The translations under genes were made by a program, and so were the position numbers. The notes under the pieces are model-generated. The model was not told the DNA's origin. It did no database searches and saw only the letters and a program-made list of their open reading frames with translations. Below are positions 17,386 to 26,306 of a DNA stretch of 64,000 bases, piece by piece (position 1 is the first letter of the stretch; the number at the start of each line of letters is the position of its first letter). The stretch spans positions 1-64,000 of the forward strand of contig JAFRSU010000010.1 of the NCBI GenBank assembly GCA_017427415.1, written 5' to 3'. Source of the DNA: Lachnospiraceae bacterium. Lineage in GTDB: Bacteria > Bacillota > Clostridia > Lachnospirales > Lachnospiraceae.

Positions 17386-19674
17386 ATGGAAAAAGAATTG
17401 TATGATGTTTTGAATTGGGGCATGATGGAGGCACTTGAGTATTCGGAATGTGACGATCCTCACAGCTGGCTTGGTCCGCATAAGACCAAGAACGGAATAC
17501 TTTACAATGCATTTTTTCCGACGGCAAAATCGGTATCGGTAAAATTCAAAACACAGTCCGTCAAGATGGAACCTACCGATGAGAGCGGTAATTTCTCTGC
17601 GCTTGTAAAGGACAAATCCATTAAGGATTACAAACTTATAGTGACATATGATAATGATGTCGTATCTGAAGTGTACGATCCGTATGCTTTCGGTCCCCAG
17701 TTCAATTCGGATGATGAGGACAGATTTATCAGAGGCATACATTATGATGTATATGAAAAACTCGGCGCCCATGTTATGGAGATCAACGGAATAAAGGGCG
17801 TTTATTTTGCTGTCTGGGCACCGGATGCCGAGAGAGTAAGCGTGGTAGGCGACTTTAACATGTGGGACGGCAGAAGGCATCCCATGAGAAAACTCCGTGC
17901 TTCGGGCGTATATGAGCTTTTTATACCTGAGCTTAAAGAAGGCATGGTATATAAATTTGAGATCAAGGCAAAGAACGGCCTGGCATTCTTAAAGAGCGAC
18001 CCTTACGGCAATGCCTTTGAGATGAGGCCCGATACTGCTGCCATAGTGACAAAGCTTGATTTTGACTGGACTGATTCCGAGTGGATAGAGAAAAGAAAGA
18101 ACCAGAATCTTGACAAGCTCCCGATGTCCATATATGAGGTACACTTAGGCTCATGGCTTAAAAAGGGTGACGGAGACAGTGATTTCTATAACTACAGGGA
18201 GATAGCCGTAAAGCTTGCCAAATATGTGAAGAAGATGGGCTATACCCATATCGAGCTACTGCCCGTAATGGAGCATCCGTTTGACGGATCATGGGGATAC
18301 CAGGTGACAGGATATTACGCAGCCACCTCAAGATACGGAACGCCTCAGGACTTTATGTTCTTCATGAACCATATGCATAAGGAAAATATAGGAGTTATCC
18401 TTGACTGGGTACCCGCTCATTTCCCTAAAGATGCTTTCGGACTTGCAAAGTTTGACGGCACATGCCTTTATGAACATAAAGATCCGAGACTCGGCGAGCA
18501 TCCCGACTGGGGTACATTGATATTTGACTTCGGAAGACCAGAAGTATCCAATTTCCTTATTGCCAATGCACTGTTCTGGGTAAAGAAGTATCATGCTGAC
18601 GGCATACGTATGGATGCGGTGGCATCAATGCTTTATCTCGATTACGGCCGCAGGGACGGCGAGTGGGTAGCCAATAAGTACGGAAGCAACGAGAACCTGG
18701 AAGCTATAGAGCTTTTAAAGCATCTTAATTCCATTTTCCATAAGCGCAACGACGGCGCAGTCATCATAGCCGAGGAGTCCACGGCATGGCCGAGGATCAC
18801 CGGTAAGGTAGAGGATGATGGATTGGGCTTTGATCTTAAGTGGAATATGGGCTGGATGAACGATTTCACCGGCTATATGAAGCAGGATCCCCTGTTCAGA
18901 AAGGGCTGCCACGGTATGCTCACATTCAGTATGATGTATGCCTACAGCGAGAAATTCGTGCTTGTGCTTTCACATGATGAGGTAGTACACGGAAAGTGCT
19001 CGATGTTTAACAAGATGCCCGGATACAGGTCGGATAAGTTTGCAAATCTCCGCGCCGCATACGGGTTTATGATGGGACACCCCGGAAAGAAACTGCTGTT
19101 CATGGGTCAGGAGTTTGCCCAGGAGCGTGAGTGGAGTGAGGCAAGAAGCCTTGACTGGGAGCTCCTTGATGATGACGACCATCAGAAGATGCAGAAATTC
19201 TGTGCCGATCTGAATAAACTTTATACTACAAGACCTGCATTTACCGAGCTTGATAACGATCCTAACGGATTCAAATGGATGAGCTGTCTTGATGCGGACC
19301 ACAGTATAGTAAGCTTTATAAGATATGACGGAAAGAAGGAGAACACGCTCCTGTTAGTATTTAACTTTACACCTGTTGTATACAGCTACTTTATCCAGGC
19401 TGTTCCTTATGCAGGCAACTGGAAAGAGATACTCAACAGCGATGCCGAGAAATACGGCGGCTCGGGCAGGGTTAATTCGAGAGTGAGAAAATCACGTCCC
19501 ATGCCTAAAGACGGTCAGAACAATTCCATAGAGATGGTTCTTCCTCCTCTTTCGGTATGCATATTTGAATATAAGCCCGTACCGGTAAAGGCTGAACCTG
19601 TCGAGAAAAAAACAGGTACTCAGGTAAAGAAGAAAAAGGTTAAGGTAACACCTATTAAACCTACATCCAAATAA
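17386..19674 (+). CDS. glgB: 1,4-alpha-glucan (glycogen) branching enzyme
   Basis: 762 aa. CBM48 domain in the N-terminal part (about residues 125-215), GH13 catalytic barrel (about 250-620), C-terminal beta domain. Catalytic triad in register with E. coli GlgB: Asp410 (GIRMDAV), Glu463 (IAEEST), Asp531 (LSHDEVVHGK). Motif EVHLGSW marks the barrel start. It transfers alpha-1,4 chains to form alpha-1,6 branches in glycogen. It has an unusual Lys-rich extension (last 30 residues, KKKKVKV). No other glg biosynthesis gene is adjacent except the isoamylase-like gene at 23539. Confidence 0.96.
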   Translation: MEKELYDVLNWGMMEALEYSECDDPHSWLGPHKTKNGILYNAFFPTAKSVSVKFKTQSVKMEPTDESGNFSALVKDKSIKDYKLIVTYDNDVVSEVYDPYAFGPQFNSDDEDRFIRGIHYDVYEKLGAHVMEINGIKGVYFAVWAPDAERVSVVGDFNMWDGRRHPMRKLRASGVYELFIPELKEGMVYKFEIKAKNGLAFLKSDPYGNAFEMRPDTAAIVTKLDFDWTDSEWIEKRKNQNLDKLPMSIYEVHLGSWLKKGDGDSDFYNYREIAVKLAKYVKKMGYTHIELLPVMEHPFDGSWGYQVTGYYAATSRYGTPQDFMFFMNHMHKENIGVILDWVPAHFPKDAFGLAKFDGTCLYEHKDPRLGEHPDWGTLIFDFGRPEVSNFLIANALFWVKKYHADGIRMDAVASMLYLDYGRRDGEWVANKYGSNENLEAIELLKHLNSIFHKRNDGAVIIAEESTAWPRITGKVEDDGLGFDLKWNMGWMNDFTGYMKQDPLFRKGCHGMLTFSMMYAYSEKFVLVLSHDEVVHGKCSMFNKMPGYRSDKFANLRAAYGFMMGHPGKKLLFMGQEFAQEREWSEARSLDWELLDDDDHQKMQKFCADLNKLYTTRPAFTELDNDPNGFKWMSCLDADHSIVSFIRYDGKKENTLLLVFNFTPVVYSYFIQAVPYAGNWKEILNSDAEKYGGSGRVNSRVRKSRPMPKDGQNNSIEMVLPPLSVCIFEYKPVPVKAEPVEKKTGTQVKKKKVKVTPIKPTSK

Positions 19675-19701
19675 AAAAGAGTACTTCAGGAGGATTTTTA
19701 C

Positions 19702-21804
19702 ATGGATCTGACACAATATTTCGGATCAAACACTTTTAACGATGCCGTGATGAAGGAAAGGCTCCCTTTAGGAGTGTACAAGGCATTAAAAAAGACTATT
19801 GAGAACGGTGAGGAACTGAGCAGTGACATAGCCGATACCGTAGCAAATGCCATGAAGCAGTGGGCTATGGAGAGAGGTGCTACGCACTTTACACACTGGT
19901 TTCAGCCTATGACGGGTGTCACCGCCGAAAAGCATGATTCCTTCCTTTCAAAAGGAGAAAACGGCAGGGTCATGATGGAATTCTCCGGAAAAGAGCTTAT
20001 AAAAGGCGAACCCGATGCTTCGTCATTCCCTTCGGGAGGACTGAGAGCTACATTTGAGGCAAGGGGATATACAGCCTGGGACTGTACATCACCCGCATTC
20101 CTGCGTGAGGACGTATCGGGTGTGACATTATGCATCCCTACCGCATTCTGCTCGTATACAGGTGAAGCACTGGATAAGAAAACACCTCTGCTCCGTTCCA
20201 TGGAGGCTATAAACAAGCAGGCACTCCGTGTACTACGTCTCTTCGGAAAGAAAGACGTAAAACACGTAGATGTATGCGTAGGCGCAGAGCAGGAATATTT
20301 CTTAATTGACAGAGATAAGTATCTTAAGCGTGACGATCTGATATATACCGGAAGAACCCTGTTCGGAGCAAAACCTCCTAAGGGACAGGAGATGGATGAC
20401 CATTATTTCGGTACCATAAAGGAAAGAGTATCTTTGTTTATGCATGAATTAAATGAAGAGCTCTGGAAGCTGGGCATCTATGCTAAGACCCAGCATAATG
20501 AGGCTGCTCCCGCACAGCATGAGCTTGCCCCCATTTTCTCCACGGTCAATATCGAAACAGACCACAACCAGCTCGTAATGGAATGCATGAAGAAGATAGC
20601 AGCACGTCACGGACTTGCATGTCTGCTCCATGAAAAGCCTTTTGCGGGCGTAAACGGTTCAGGAAAGCACAATAACTGGTCATTGGTCACCGATACGGGA
20701 GAAAACCTTATGAAACCCGGAAAGAAGCCTCATGAGAACATGCAGTTCCTTCTTTTCCTTGCAGCGGTGATAAAGGCTACCGATGAGCATGCCGAGCTTA
20801 TAAGGCTTGCCGCATCATGCCCCGGAAATGATTACAGACTCGGAGGAGCTGAGGCGCCGCCTACGATAGTATCGATATTTATCGGTGAACAGTTAGAGGA
20901 TATATTAGCACAGCTTATAGCAAACGGAAAGGCTACGAGCTCGAAGGAGCGTGAGATGCTGAAGATCGGTGTCAGCACCATGCCTTATATCAAGAAGGAT
21001 GTAAATGACAGGAACCGTACCTCGACATTTGCATTTACCGGTAACAAATTTGAGTTACGTATGGTTGGCTCTTCCATGTCCATAGCGGATGCCAATACGG
21101 TACTCAATACCACTGTTGCCGAAAGCTTATGCCAGATGGCTGACGAGCTTGAAAGAGCGGATAATTTCGATGATGCCGTACTTAAGCTTATATGCAGGAC
21201 CATCAATGAGCATAAACGTGTCATATTCGACGGAAACGGATATTCAAAGGAATGGGTGGATGAGGCTGAAAAGCGCGGTCTTCCCAATAAGGCATCCTTC
21301 GTTGATGCTATAGAGGCACTTACCTACGGCAATACGGTACGTGTATTTGAAAAACACGGAGTTATGTCCAAGGCAGAGCTTCAGGCGAGAGCCGAGATAG
21401 ATTATGAGATCTATTCGAAGACCACCAATATCGAAGCCAATACCATGATAGAGATGGCTTCAAGAAAGTTCATCCCCGCAGCGATCAAATATGCGGGCGT
21501 CGTGGCAGATGCCATCAATTCCATCTCATCTGCGCTTGACGAGAGTGAAGCCGACAATGAGAGAGAGATGCTGGGTGAGTGTCTTGAGCTTATAGGTGAT
21601 GCAAGACGTACATTAAAGCGTCTCTCGGATAATGTAAATACTGCGGCAAGAATTTCCAATGAAGAGGAAAAAGCCCATTATTTCAGGGATTATGTAGTAA
21701 AGGCAATGCAGGCATTAAGAGAGTCTGTAGATGCATTGGAGCTTCAGGTGGATGCGGAATTATGGCCCGTACCTACCTATGGAGAGCTGATTTTTGAGGT
21801 ATAA
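19702..21804 (+). CDS. glnN: Glutamine synthetase type III
   Basis: 700 aa, the size of GSIII (type I is about 440-470 aa). GSIII landmarks: [11 protein letters not shown], the [16 protein letters not shown] region, [32 protein letters not shown] and a long C-terminal region. It condenses ammonia and glutamate with ATP, the main route of ammonia assimilation in many Lachnospiraceae. AGGAGG precedes the ATG; it lies 27 bases after glgB and may share its transcript. Followed by a palindromic terminator-like sequence. Confidence 0.96.
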   Translation: MDLTQYFGSNTFNDAVMKERLPLGVYKALKKTIENGEELSSDIADTVANAMKQWAMERGATHFTHWFQPMTGVTAEKHDSFLSKGENGRVMMEFSGKELIKGEPDASSFPSGGLRATFEARGYTAWDCTSPAFLREDVSGVTLCIPTAFCSYTGEALDKKTPLLRSMEAINKQALRVLRLFGKKDVKHVDVCVGAEQEYFLIDRDKYLKRDDLIYTGRTLFGAKPPKGQEMDDHYFGTIKERVSLFMHELNEELWKLGIYAKTQHNEAAPAQHELAPIFSTVNIETDHNQLVMECMKKIAARHGLACLLHEKPFAGVNGSGKHNNWSLVTDTGENLMKPGKKPHENMQFLLFLAAVIKATDEHAELIRLAASCPGNDYRLGGAEAPPTIVSIFIGEQLEDILAQLIANGKATSSKEREMLKIGVSTMPYIKKDVNDRNRTSTFAFTGNKFELRMVGSSMSIADANTVLNTTVAESLCQMADELERADNFDDAVLKLICRTINEHKRVIFDGNGYSKEWVDEAEKRGLPNKASFVDAIEALTYGNTVRVFEKHGVMSKAELQARAEIDYEIYSKTTNIEANTMIEMASRKFIPAAIKYAGVVADAINSISSALDESEADNEREMLGECLELIGDARRTLKRLSDNVNTAARISNEEEKAHYFRDYVVKAMQALRESVDALELQVDAELWPVPTYGELIFEV

Positions 21805-21811
21805 TTATAAC

Positions 21812-21867
21812 AAAAGGGACGGTTCCTTTTGTGGTATCACTTAAGGGGCCGTCCACGTATGTTTTTT
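21812..21867 (+). terminator. Terminator-like palindrome with two mutually exclusive stems
   Basis: Stem A: GGACGGTTCC (21817-21826) with GGGGCCGTCC (21845-21854), two G-U pairs, followed by TTTTTT at 21862-21867. Stem B: AAAAGG (21812-21817) with CCTTTT (21825-21830), which would compete with A. Same GGGACGG core as a widespread clostridial palindrome. Confidence 0.55.
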
Positions 21868-21884
21868 GAAGTGAGGAAAAATAA

Positions 21885-23519
21885 ATGATTCAGGCATGTA
21901 ATGTAACATTAAGACTAGGAAAAAGAGCACTGTTTGAGGACGTAAACATCAAGTTTACCGAAGGAAACTGCTACGGACTTATAGGTGCAAACGGAGCCGG
22001 AAAATCGACCTTCTTGAAAGTACTTACCGGCGAGATCGAGCCCACCAAGGGCGAGGTAGTGATGACACCCGGACAGCGTCTTTCTTTCTTAAAGCAGGAC
22101 CATTTCCAGTATGATGCATATACCGTACTTGATACGGTCATCATGGGCAACCAGAGGCTTTATGATATCATGAAGGAAAAGGAAGCCATCTATGCAAAAG
22201 AGGACTTTACCGATGAGGACGGTATAAAGGCGAGCGAGCTTGAGGGTGAATTTGCATCCATGAACGGCTGGGAGGCCGAGTCGGATGCTGCCCAGCTGTT
22301 AAACGGCTTAGGAGTAGATACCGAGTATCATTATAAGCAGATGAGCGAGCTTAACGGACCGTTAAAGGTTAAGGTACTTTTAGCACAGGCTCTGTTCGGC
22401 AATCCCGACATCCTTCTGCTCGATGAGCCTACCAACCACCTTGACTTAGAGGCCATCAGATGGCTGGATGAGTTCCTTATCAATTTTAATAACACGGTTA
22501 TAGTCGTATCACATGACCGTTATTTCTTAAATAAGGTTTGTACACAGATCGCGGATATAGATTATCAGAAGATCCAGCTATATGCCGGCAACTATGATTT
22601 CTGGTATGAGTCGAGCCAGCTGATGATCAGGCAGATGAAGGAAGCCAATAAGAAAAAGGAAGAGAAGATCAAGGAACTCCAGGAATTCATTCAGAGGTTC
22701 TCGGCCAATGCTTCAAAGTCCAAACAGGCAACCTCCAGAAAGAGGGCATTGGAGAAGATTGAGCTTGATGATATCAAGCCTTCCAGCAGAAAATATCCTT
22801 ACATCGATTTCAGGCCCAACCGCGAGATCGGAAACGAAGTTCTTACCGTTACCAATCTTTCAAAGACCATTGACGGCGTAAAGGTACTTGACAATATCTC
22901 ATTCGTAATGGGTCATGATGATAAGATAGCATTTGTAGGTTCAAATACCTTAGCTGCTACCACGTTGTTTAAGATCCTTATGGAAGAGATGGAGCCTGAT
23001 TCAGGGTCCTTTAAGTGGGGTGTTACCACACAGAGGTCATATTTCCCCAAGGACAATACCGAGGAGTTTAAGGGTACTGAGACGATAGTTGACCATCTTA
23101 TGCCTTATTCACCTGTGGACGACCAGCAGTATGTGCGCGGTTTCTTAGGCAGGATGCTTTTTGCCGGTGAGGACGGAGTAAAGAAGGTCAATGTATTGTC
23201 CGGTGGTGAGAGAGTAAGAGTCATGCTGTCAAAGATGATGATACTCGGTTCAAACGTTCTTATCATGGATGAGCCTACCAACCACCTTGACATGGAATCC
23301 ATCACCGCTCTTAACAACGGCCTGATCAAGTTCCCCGGCGTATGCCTCTTTACGGCACTTGACCATCAGTTTATACAGACCATAGCCAACCGTATCATGG
23401 AGATCACTCCCGACGGCAAGCTTATAGATAAGATCTCAACATACGATGATTATCTTGAGAACGATGAGATGGCAAGACGCCGTCAGGTACTTTCTGTCAA
23501 TAACGAGGACGAAGACTAA
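21885..23519 (+). CDS. ABC-F family ATPase with one degenerate composite ATP site
   Basis: 544 aa, two ATPase domains (about 1-235 and 320-530) joined by a Lys/Glu-rich linker, no membrane segment: an ABC-F (YbiT/YkpA-like) ribosome-associated protein. Domain 1 has an intact Walker A (GANGAGKST), Walker B (LLLDEPTNHLD) and H-loop (SHDRYFL), but its signature is LNGPL instead of LSGGQ. Domain 2 has intact LSGGE and Walker B, but Walker A is GSNTLAATT (no Lys) and the H-loop reads ALDHQF (no His). Only one of the two composite sites can be canonical. ABC-F proteins act at the ribosomal E site in stalling relief or antibiotic protection. Confidence 0.9.
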   Translation: MIQACNVTLRLGKRALFEDVNIKFTEGNCYGLIGANGAGKSTFLKVLTGEIEPTKGEVVMTPGQRLSFLKQDHFQYDAYTVLDTVIMGNQRLYDIMKEKEAIYAKEDFTDEDGIKASELEGEFASMNGWEAESDAAQLLNGLGVDTEYHYKQMSELNGPLKVKVLLAQALFGNPDILLLDEPTNHLDLEAIRWLDEFLINFNNTVIVVSHDRYFLNKVCTQIADIDYQKIQLYAGNYDFWYESSQLMIRQMKEANKKKEEKIKELQEFIQRFSANASKSKQATSRKRALEKIELDDIKPSSRKYPYIDFRPNREIGNEVLTVTNLSKTIDGVKVLDNISFVMGHDDKIAFVGSNTLAATTLFKILMEEMEPDSGSFKWGVTTQRSYFPKDNTEEFKGTETIVDHLMPYSPVDDQQYVRGFLGRMLFAGEDGVKKVNVLSGGERVRVMLSKMMILGSNVLIMDEPTNHLDMESITALNNGLIKFPGVCLFTALDHQFIQTIANRIMEITPDGKLIDKISTYDDYLENDEMARRRQVLSVNNEDED

Positions 23520-23538
23520 TATATAGGATGAAAACTTA

Positions 23539-25461
23539 ATGCAGAATAAAATCACTTTGGGTGTCACTTATAAAAATGAAAAGCTTATCGCAGCAGTATA
23601 CGGCCGCGGATGCAGCTTCTGTAATATCCTTACCCGCGAAAAAGGCGGGGAATGGGTATCGCATAAGCTTTCTCCGCATGCCCTTTATCCGCAGATATTT
23701 ACGGGTGAGATAGCTGCTGACGGCAAAAAGAAATACGAGTACATTTTTGAGTGCGAAAAAGGATTTTTCCTGGACGATCATGCATTAAAGGTTATCCCGG
23801 GGCACGGATACGGCGAGATTCCTCCCGCTGTTGAGACAAAAAATCTGAAATTAAGGAATATACATTCGGATACTTTGGGGAAAGTCTGTGAAGTTGAAAA
23901 AAACGGATTTGATTGGAAAAAGGACAGACACATCAGCATACCCGCATCCGATATGGTGGCTTACGAGCTGCATGTAAGGGGCTTTACCATCCATGAGTCC
24001 TCAAAGGTAAACCACCCCGGTACATATAAGGGGGTATGCGAAAAGCTTAAATATCTGAAGAATCTCGGTATTACATCGCTTATCTTACAGCCCTGCTATG
24101 AATTTAACGAGCTGATGGATTACAATATCAATATCGGTGCATCACCGCTGCTCGATATACAGCGTTCAAGGCTTTTCGGCAAGCCTGAAGAGGCAAATGC
24201 CACATCACGGCTTAACTTCTGGGGGTACGGCGCACAGAGCATGTATTTTGCCCCTAAGGCTGCTTATGCATCAAATCCCGAATCGGTATGTGCGGAGTTT
24301 AAAGACATGGTAAGGCATATCCATCTTGCAGGAATGGAAGTCATAATGGAGATGGATTATATACCGGGCGTATCCGATAGCTTTATCCTGGAAAACTTAA
24401 GATTCTGGGTAAGCGAGTATCATGTGGACGGCTTCAGGGTCAATGTATCACAGGTACCCGTCAAGCTGCTTTGTGACGATCCTTATCTGTGCAATGTCAA
24501 GTTTATAGGATCTTCATTTGATGAGAATATACTTTCGGACAGCGAATACCGCAACCGTTTCTTTGCAGCGAACAACGGCTTCCAGGATACCATGAGAAGG
24601 TTCTTAAAGGGTGATGAAGGTCAGCTTCTTTCCGCCTGTGAGCTTTTTAAGGATAACGGCAGGAGATTCGGCAAGATCAATTATATGGCGGACCATAACG
24701 GCTTTACCCTTAATGATGTATACAGCTATGATGTCCGTCACAATGAAAAGAACGGCGAGCATAACCATGACGGTCGTGAGGTTAATTACAGCTGGAACTG
24801 CGGTGTGGAAGGTCCTACAAAAAAACGTAAGATACTTGATCTTAGGAACCGCATGATAAAGAATGCACTGACAGTACTGTTTTTAAGCCAGGGCGTGCCC
24901 ATGCTTTTTGCGGGCGATGAATTCGGAAATACGCATGACGGAAACAATAACCCGTATTGCTGCGACAATGAGCAGGGATGGGTTATCTGGAACAGGACAG
25001 GCCGTGCAAATGAGATAAAAAAATTCACCACGGCCCTTATAAAACTGCGCAGGGAGCATCCGGTGTTCAGGAACAATGCCTATCTTTCCGGCAATGATTT
25101 TTCTTATACCGGTATCCCGGATATATCATTCCACGGGGTAAAGGCATGGTATCCCGATTTCGGGTATTATTCAAGGACAGCCGGCATCTGCCTTAACGGT
25201 GCATATGCGGCCAAAACGGCGGATGCAAAGGACCAGAGCTTCCTGATACTGCTAAACACTCATTGGGAGGAGCATGAGTTCCAGCTTCCCGTGATAAAAA
25301 AGAATGAGTGGGAAAAGGTACTGACTACAGGACAGGAGCCGAAATTTGAGGAATCACCCACGCATGAACAGAGAGTCGTGATACCGGCGAGGACCATATG
25401 TCTTTTTATCAGCAGGGAAAGGAAGAGGAACAAACAAGAGGTGAAAGATGACAGCAAATAA
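23539..25461 (+). CDS. Isoamylase/GlgX-like GH13 protein lacking catalytic residues (pseudo-debranching enzyme)
   Basis: 640 aa with the fold and C-terminal signature of glycogen debranching enzymes (ADHNGFTLNDVYSYDVRHNE, SWNCGVEG, SQGVPMLFAGDEFGNTHDGN, YCCDNEQGW). The three catalytic acids of GH13 are replaced: nucleophile Asp by Asn302 (DGFRVNV), acid/base Glu by Ser325 (FIGSSFD against the usual IAEPWD), and third Asp by Asn387 (DHNGFTL). Hydrolysis is therefore not expected; a glycogen-binding or regulatory role is inferred. The frame is intact and the fold motifs are well kept, so it is not a decaying pseudogene. It starts 19 bases after the ABC-F gene and overlaps traX by 14 bases. Confidence 0.85.
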   Translation: MQNKITLGVTYKNEKLIAAVYGRGCSFCNILTREKGGEWVSHKLSPHALYPQIFTGEIAADGKKKYEYIFECEKGFFLDDHALKVIPGHGYGEIPPAVETKNLKLRNIHSDTLGKVCEVEKNGFDWKKDRHISIPASDMVAYELHVRGFTIHESSKVNHPGTYKGVCEKLKYLKNLGITSLILQPCYEFNELMDYNINIGASPLLDIQRSRLFGKPEEANATSRLNFWGYGAQSMYFAPKAAYASNPESVCAEFKDMVRHIHLAGMEVIMEMDYIPGVSDSFILENLRFWVSEYHVDGFRVNVSQVPVKLLCDDPYLCNVKFIGSSFDENILSDSEYRNRFFAANNGFQDTMRRFLKGDEGQLLSACELFKDNGRRFGKINYMADHNGFTLNDVYSYDVRHNEKNGEHNHDGREVNYSWNCGVEGPTKKRKILDLRNRMIKNALTVLFLSQGVPMLFAGDEFGNTHDGNNNPYCCDNEQGWVIWNRTGRANEIKKFTTALIKLRREHPVFRNNAYLSGNDFSYTGIPDISFHGVKAWYPDFGYYSRTAGICLNGAYAAKTADAKDQSFLILLNTHWEEHEFQLPVIKKNEWEKVLTTGQEPKFEESPTHEQRVVIPARTICLFISRERKRNKQEVKDDSK

Positions 25462-26170
25462 ACTGAAGCTCTTGGCTTGCCTCTCGATGCTCATAGACCA
25501 TATCACGTTCATATTTGTCCCGAGATACACGGACATAGTTACGGGTACGGAAAATATATGGTGGTATATCGGAAGAGGACTCGGACGTTCGGCATTCATC
25601 ATCTTTGCCTTTTTACTGGTGGAAGGATTCTTTTTAACAAAGGATCTTAAAAAATATGTTTTAAGGATGCTCTTATTTGCTGTTATAGCAGAAGCACCGT
25701 TTGACCTTTTAAGCAACGGAACGCTTGATGAGAGTACATGGCTTTCCCATCAGAACGTACTTATCCTTTTTGTGCTGGGGCTTATACTTATGTATGTGAT
25801 CTTATACATAGAAAAGCTCTTTGCCGAAAAATCAATGCCGAAATATTATATCATTTCAGCCTGCGCATGTGCGCTGTTCGGACTTGCGGCTTACTTTTTA
25901 AGGCTGGATCACGGATATCCGGGACTTATATTGGTACTTATCTTTTTCTTCTTCAGGAAAAGCGGGAAAAGGCTCATCATCGCCGTAACGGTATGGGCAT
26001 TTATATGTATCCCCTTAGGACAGATGCTTGAATGGGCAGGTCTTATCGCATTGATACCCATCACGATGTATAACGGTGAAAAGGGTAAGGGTTCAAAGTG
26101 GTTTTTCTATATTTTCTATCCCGCCCATATGCTGGTACTGGGACTTATATATGTATATTTTATTAAATAA
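25448..26170 (+). CDS. TraX family membrane protein
   Basis: 240 aa, about seven or eight transmembrane helices. LKLLACLSMLIDHITF and the IGRGLGRSAFIIFAFLLVEG segment are TraX (acetyltransferase-like, PF05857) hallmarks. F-plasmid TraX N-acetylates pilin; chromosomal TraX-like proteins in Firmicutes have no settled function. No conjugation genes are present here. AGAGGTG precedes the ATG, which lies inside the end of the preceding gene. Confidence 0.85.
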   Translation: MTANKLKLLACLSMLIDHITFIFVPRYTDIVTGTENIWWYIGRGLGRSAFIIFAFLLVEGFFLTKDLKKYVLRMLLFAVIAEAPFDLLSNGTLDESTWLSHQNVLILFVLGLILMYVILYIEKLFAEKSMPKYYIISACACALFGLAAYFLRLDHGYPGLILVLIFFFFRKSGKRLIIAVTVWAFICIPLGQMLEWAGLIALIPITMYNGEKGKGSKWFFYIFYPAHMLVLGLIYVYFIK

Positions 26171-26180
26171 AAGAGATTTG

Positions 26181-26207
26181 TTAGCACTCAATAAAAATGA
26201 GTGCTAA
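26181..26207. promoter_or_regulatory. Perfect CIRCE operator (HrcA site) upstream of htpG
   Basis: TTAGCACTC, nine bases, GAGTGCTAA: an exact match to the CIRCE consensus. It lies 7 bp upstream of the htpG -35, not downstream as is usual. The inverted repeat is followed by TTTTTT (26209-26214), so it may also terminate traX transcription. Confidence 0.93.
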
Positions 26208-26214
26208 TTTTTTC

Positions 26215-26243
26215 TTGACTTTTTGAAATAAGTGTATTATTAT
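26215..26243 (+). promoter_or_regulatory. Sigma-A promoter of htpG
   Basis: TTGACT (26215-26220), 17-nt spacer, TATTAT (26238-26243); leader of about 57 nt. Confidence 0.8.
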
Positions 26244-26306
26244 AGATTTCAGTCGGGCGGAAAGTATATTTTCTGCCTAAATTCAAAAAAAGGCAAGGTG
26301 TTTAAT

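Noticed and set aside
23539..25461. Considered a pseudogene because the catalytic residues are missing
   Set aside because: The frame is intact over 640 codons, fold motifs are conserved, and it has a ribosome site and coupled neighbours; a functional non-catalytic protein is more likely.
25448..26170. TraX taken as a sign of a conjugative element
   Set aside because: No relaxase, coupling protein, integrase or other transfer gene is nearby; chromosomal TraX-like proteins are common.
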